DNA from: Nomia melanderi
Taxonomy: Eukaryota; Arthropoda; Insecta; Hymenoptera; Halictidae
DNA length: 64,000 nt
NCBI RefSeq assembly: GCF_051020985.1
Contig: NW_027475138.1
Location: 682,001 to 746,000 of the forward strand
Direction of reading: 5' to 3'
In this document: positions 61,001 through 64,000 of the stretch, piece by piece
Position numbering within the stretch: the stretch's first letter is position 1
Layout: the number at the start of each line of letters is the position of its first letter
Notes under the pieces: model-generated
The model's input: the letters and a program-made list of their open reading frames with translations, nothing else
Databases searched by the model: none
Told to the model about the DNA's origin: nothing
Translations under genes and position numbers: made by a program

Positions 61001-64000
61001 ACTCAGGGTCAGGGAAAAATCCAATATATATCTGGTGATATCTTGGGTGCTATTACAGATAGAGCAATAAATCAAAGTGCATTGTCTGTAGGAGGCCCTG
61101 GCGCATGAATGTGTGCAGCGGGAACAACCTCGGACCACCAGGGGCCGAGAAAACCACAGTCTCATGGGGCCGGACACTCAGGGTCAGGGGAAAATCCAAT
61201 ATATATCTGGTGATATCTCGGGTGCTATTAGAGATAGCGCAATAAACCAAGGTGAATTATCTGCAGGAGGCCCTGGCGCATGAATCTGTGCAAGGGGAAC
61301 GACCTCGGACCACCAGGGGCCGAGAAAACCACAGTCTCATGGGGCCGGACACACAGGGTCAGGGAAAAATTCAATATATATCTGGTGATATCTTGGGTGC
61401 TATTAGAGATAGCGCAATAAACCAAAGTGAATTATCTGCAGGAGGCCCTGGCGCATGAATCTGTGCAACGGGAACGACCTCGGACCACCAGGGGCCGAAA
61501 AAACCACAGTCTCATGGGGCCGGACACTCAGGGTCAGGGAAAAATCCAATATATATCTGGTGATATCTCGGGTGCTATTACAGATAGCGCAATAAATCAT
61601 AGTGCATTGTCTGTAGGAGGCCCTGGCGCATGAATCTGGCCAGCGGGAACGACCTCGGACCACCAGCGGCAGAGAAAACCGCAGTCTCATGGGGCCGGAC
61701 ACTCAGGGTCAGGGAAAAATCCAATATATATCTGGTGATATCTCGGACGCTATTAGAGATAGCGCAATAAGCCAAAGGGAATTATCTGCAGGAGGCCCTG
61801 GCGCATGAATCTGTGCAGCGGGAAGGATCTCGGACCATCAGGGGCCGAGACATCCACCGTCTCATGGGGCCGGACACTCAGGGTCAGGGAAAAATCCAAT
61901 ATATATCTGGTGATATCTCGGGTGCTATTACAGATAGCGCAATAAATCAAAGTGCATTGTCTGTAGGAGGACCTGGCGCTTGAATCTGTGCAGCGGGAAC
62001 GACCTCGGACCACCAGGGGCCGAGAAAACCACAGTCTCATGGGGCCGGACACTCAGGGTCAGGGGAAAATCCAATATATATCTGGTGATATCTCGGGTGC
62101 TATTACAGATAGAGCAACAAATCAAAGTGCATTGTCTGTAGGAGGCCCTGGCGCATGAATGTGTGCAGCGGGAACGACCTCGGACCACCAGGGGCCAAGA
62201 AAACCGCAGTCTCATGGGGCCGGACACTCAGGGTCAGGGGAAAATCCAATATAGATCTGGTGATATCTCGGGTGCTATTACAGATAGCGCAATAAACCAA
62301 AGTGAATTATCTGCAGGAGGCCCTTGCGCATGAATCTGTGCAGCGGGAACGTCCTCGGACCTCCAGGGGCCGAGACAACGACCGTCTCATGGGGCCGGAC
62401 ACTCAGGGTCAGGGTAAAATCCAATATATATCTGGTGATATCTCGGGTGCTATTAGAGATAGCGCAATAAGCCAAAGTGAATTATCTGCAGGAGGCCCTG
62501 GCGCATGAATCTGTGCAGCGGGAATGACCTCGGACCACCAGGGGCCGAGAAAACGACCGTCTCATGGGGCCGGACACTCAGGGTCAGTGAAAAATCCAAT
62601 ATATATCTGGTGATATCTCGGGTGCTATTACAGATAGCGCAATACATCAAAATGCATTGTCTGTAGGAGGCCCTGGCGCATGAATCTGGCCAGCGGGAAC
62701 GACCTCGGACCACCAGCGGCCGAGAGAACCACCGTCTCATGGGGCCGGACACTCAGGGTCGGGGAAAATCCAATATATATCTGGTGATATCTCGGGTGCT
62801 ATTAGAGATAGCGCAATAAACCAAAGTGAATTGTCTGCAGGAGGCCCTGGCGCATGAATCTGTGCAGCGGGAACGATCTCGGACCATCAGGGGCCGAGAC
62901 ATCCACCGTCTCATGGGGCCGGACACTCAGGGTCAGGGAAAAATCCAATATATATCTGGTGATATCTCGGGTGCTATTACAGATAGCGCAATAAATCAAA
63001 GTGCATTGTCTGTAGGAGGCCCTGGCGCATGAATCTGTGCAGCGGGAACGACCTCGGACCACCAGGGGCCGAGTAAACCACAGTCTCATGGGGCGGACAC
63101 TCAGGGTCAGGGGAAAATCCAATATATATCTGGTGATATCTCGGGTGCTATTAAAGATAGCGCAATAAGCCAAAGGGAATTATCTGCAGGAGGCCCTGGC
63201 GCATGCATCTGTGCAGCGGGAACGACATAGGACCACCAGGGGCCGAGAAAACCACCGTCTCATGGGGCCGGACACTCAGGGTAAGGGAAAAATCCAATAT
63301 ACATCTGGTGATATCTCGGGTGCTATTCGAGATAGCGCAATAAACGAAAGTGAATTATCTGCAGGAGGCCCTGGCGCATGAATCTGTGCAGCGGGAACGA
63401 CCGCGGACCACCAGGGGCCGAGAAAACCACCGTCTCATGGGGCCGGACACTCAGGGTCAGGGAAAAATCCAATATATATCTGGTGATATCTCGGGTGCTA
63501 TTAGAGATAGCGCAATAAACCAAGGTGAGTCATCTGCAGGAGGCCCTGGCGCCTGAAGCTGTGCAGCGCGAACGACCTCGGACCACCAGGGGCCGAGAAA
63601 ACCACCGTCTCATGGGGCCGGACACTCTGGGTCAGCGAAAAATCCAATATATATGTGGTGATACCTCGGGTGCTATTACAGATAGCGCAATAAATCAAAG
63701 TGCATTGTCTGTAGGAGGCCCTGGCGCATGAATGTGTGCAGCGGGAACAACCTCGGACCACCAGGGGCCGAGAAAACCGCAGTCTCGTGGGGCCGGACAC
63801 TCAGGGTCAGGGAAAAATCCAATATATATCTGGTGATATCTCGGGCGCTATTAGAGATAGCGCAATAAGCCAAAGGGAATTATCTGCAGGAGGCCCTGGC
63901 GCATGCATCTGTGCAGCGGGAACGACCTAGGACCACCAGGGGCCGAGAAAACCACCGTCTCATGGGGCCGGACACTCAGGGTAAGGGAAAAATCCAATAT
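58080..64000 (+). repeat. Mosaic satellite with 10- and 17-monomer repeats, related to the window start
   Basis: The CAACGGTAACG / GGGGTCGAAAAAACAAC monomer at about 58141 recurs at 59887 (offset 1746, 10 monomers minus 4 bp). Positions 60041-60520 match 63014-63493 (offset 2973, 17 monomers minus 2 bp), both with GAGTAAACC and the one-base loss ATGGGGCGGACAC. Further small losses are at 58375, 59410 (2 bp), 59597 and 62767. The CATCCACCG monomer type reappears at 58880, 61850 and 62900. The array leaves the window mid-monomer. Confidence 0.78.
60581..60930 (+). repeat. Identical adjacent monomer pair, most recent single-unit duplication
   Basis: Positions 60581-60755 and 60756-60930 are identical over all 175 bases as I read them. 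They share variants that I find nowhere else together: TGAATCAGTG, CCGATAAAACTACAG, CATGCGGCCGG and ATCTCCGGTCC. The next monomer begins CGAATCTGTG and lacks these, so the copied unit is exactly one period. Confidence 0.92.

Larger units (their letters stand above)
1..64000. repeat. 175-bp satellite DNA array, about 366 head-to-tail monomers
   Basis: The same 175-bp unit is seen from the first to the last base, always in one orientation. Landmarks such as GATATC, GGCGCATG and ATGGGGCCGG recur every 175 bp. Between the equivalent landmarks at 15 and 63877 there are 365 periods and a net -13 bp. By eye, monomers differ from each other mostly by scattered substitutions. No unrelated sequence, poly-A tail, LTR or target-site duplication interrupts the array. 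The unit is close to one nucleosome plus linker, as in many centromeric or heterochromatic satellites, so a eukaryotic origin is inferred. I do not recognise the family by name. The array continues beyond both window ends. Confidence 0.98.

Noticed and set aside
1..64000. CRISPR-like or prokaryotic repeat array
   Set aside because: There are no unique spacers between short direct repeats; the entire 175-bp unit is repeated. No cas-like or other genes are present.

Overview
The whole window is one uninterrupted tandem satellite array. The repeat unit is 175 bp and about 365.7 head-to-tail copies fill the 64 kb in a single orientation. Measured on the same landmark (positions 15 and 63877), 365 periods span 63,862 bp, a net change of only -13 bp. 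I can place about 26 small length changes, none longer than 2 bp. There is no gene, transposon, tRNA/rRNA, CRISPR array or unique sequence in the window, and the array runs off both ends. A nucleosome-sized monomer in an array this homogeneous, with nested higher-order repeats (HORs), points to eukaryotic satellite DNA, probably pericentromeric, centromeric or another heterochromatic block. I cannot name the species or chromosome. The reference monomer at 848-1022 has 92 G+C of 175 (about 53%) and 8 CpG.

Monomer anatomy, from the GATATC at 848: a short dyad (GCTAT-5 nt-ATAGC), an AATAAA hexamer followed by a GT-rich stretch, the subfamily-diagnostic block (GCATTGTCTGTAGG or GAATTATCTGCAGG), GGCGCATG, a CCACCAGGGG core flanked by CTCGG/CCGAG inverted arms, a G-rich segment, then CCAAT running into an AT tract. 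Two main haplotypes (A and B) and their recombinants are interspersed irregularly.

Layout by copy history. 1-8.2 kb: old-looking mosaic with partial repeats at 8-, 20- and 26-monomer offsets. 8.2-14 kb: an HOR whose successive copies have 13, 12 and 11 monomers. 14-18.7 kb: re-copied fragments of that HOR plus a local dimer duplication. 18.7-29.2 kb: a 6-monomer HOR and blocks repeated about 29-37 monomers away. 29.2-39.6 kb: a very recent tandem duplication of a ~27-monomer unit, the second copy carrying 5 and 2 extra monomers. 39.2-42.2 kb: 6- and 8-monomer repeats, with one strongly diverged patch at 41.2 kb. 42.2-43.9 kb: no obvious recent HOR. 43.9-52.6 kb: 9/10-monomer and 20/21-monomer duplications. 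52.6-64 kb: mosaic again, sharing private variants with the first 5-14 kb that I do not find in the middle.

There is no set of genes acting together here. The interest is in how the array evolves (in-register unequal exchange, gene conversion, possible layered expansion) and in whether the repeated motifs (CTCF-like core, dyad, AATAAA) have a chromatin or RNA role. Short open frames on both strands are by-products of the repeat: 175 is not a multiple of 3, so each frame shifts at every monomer.
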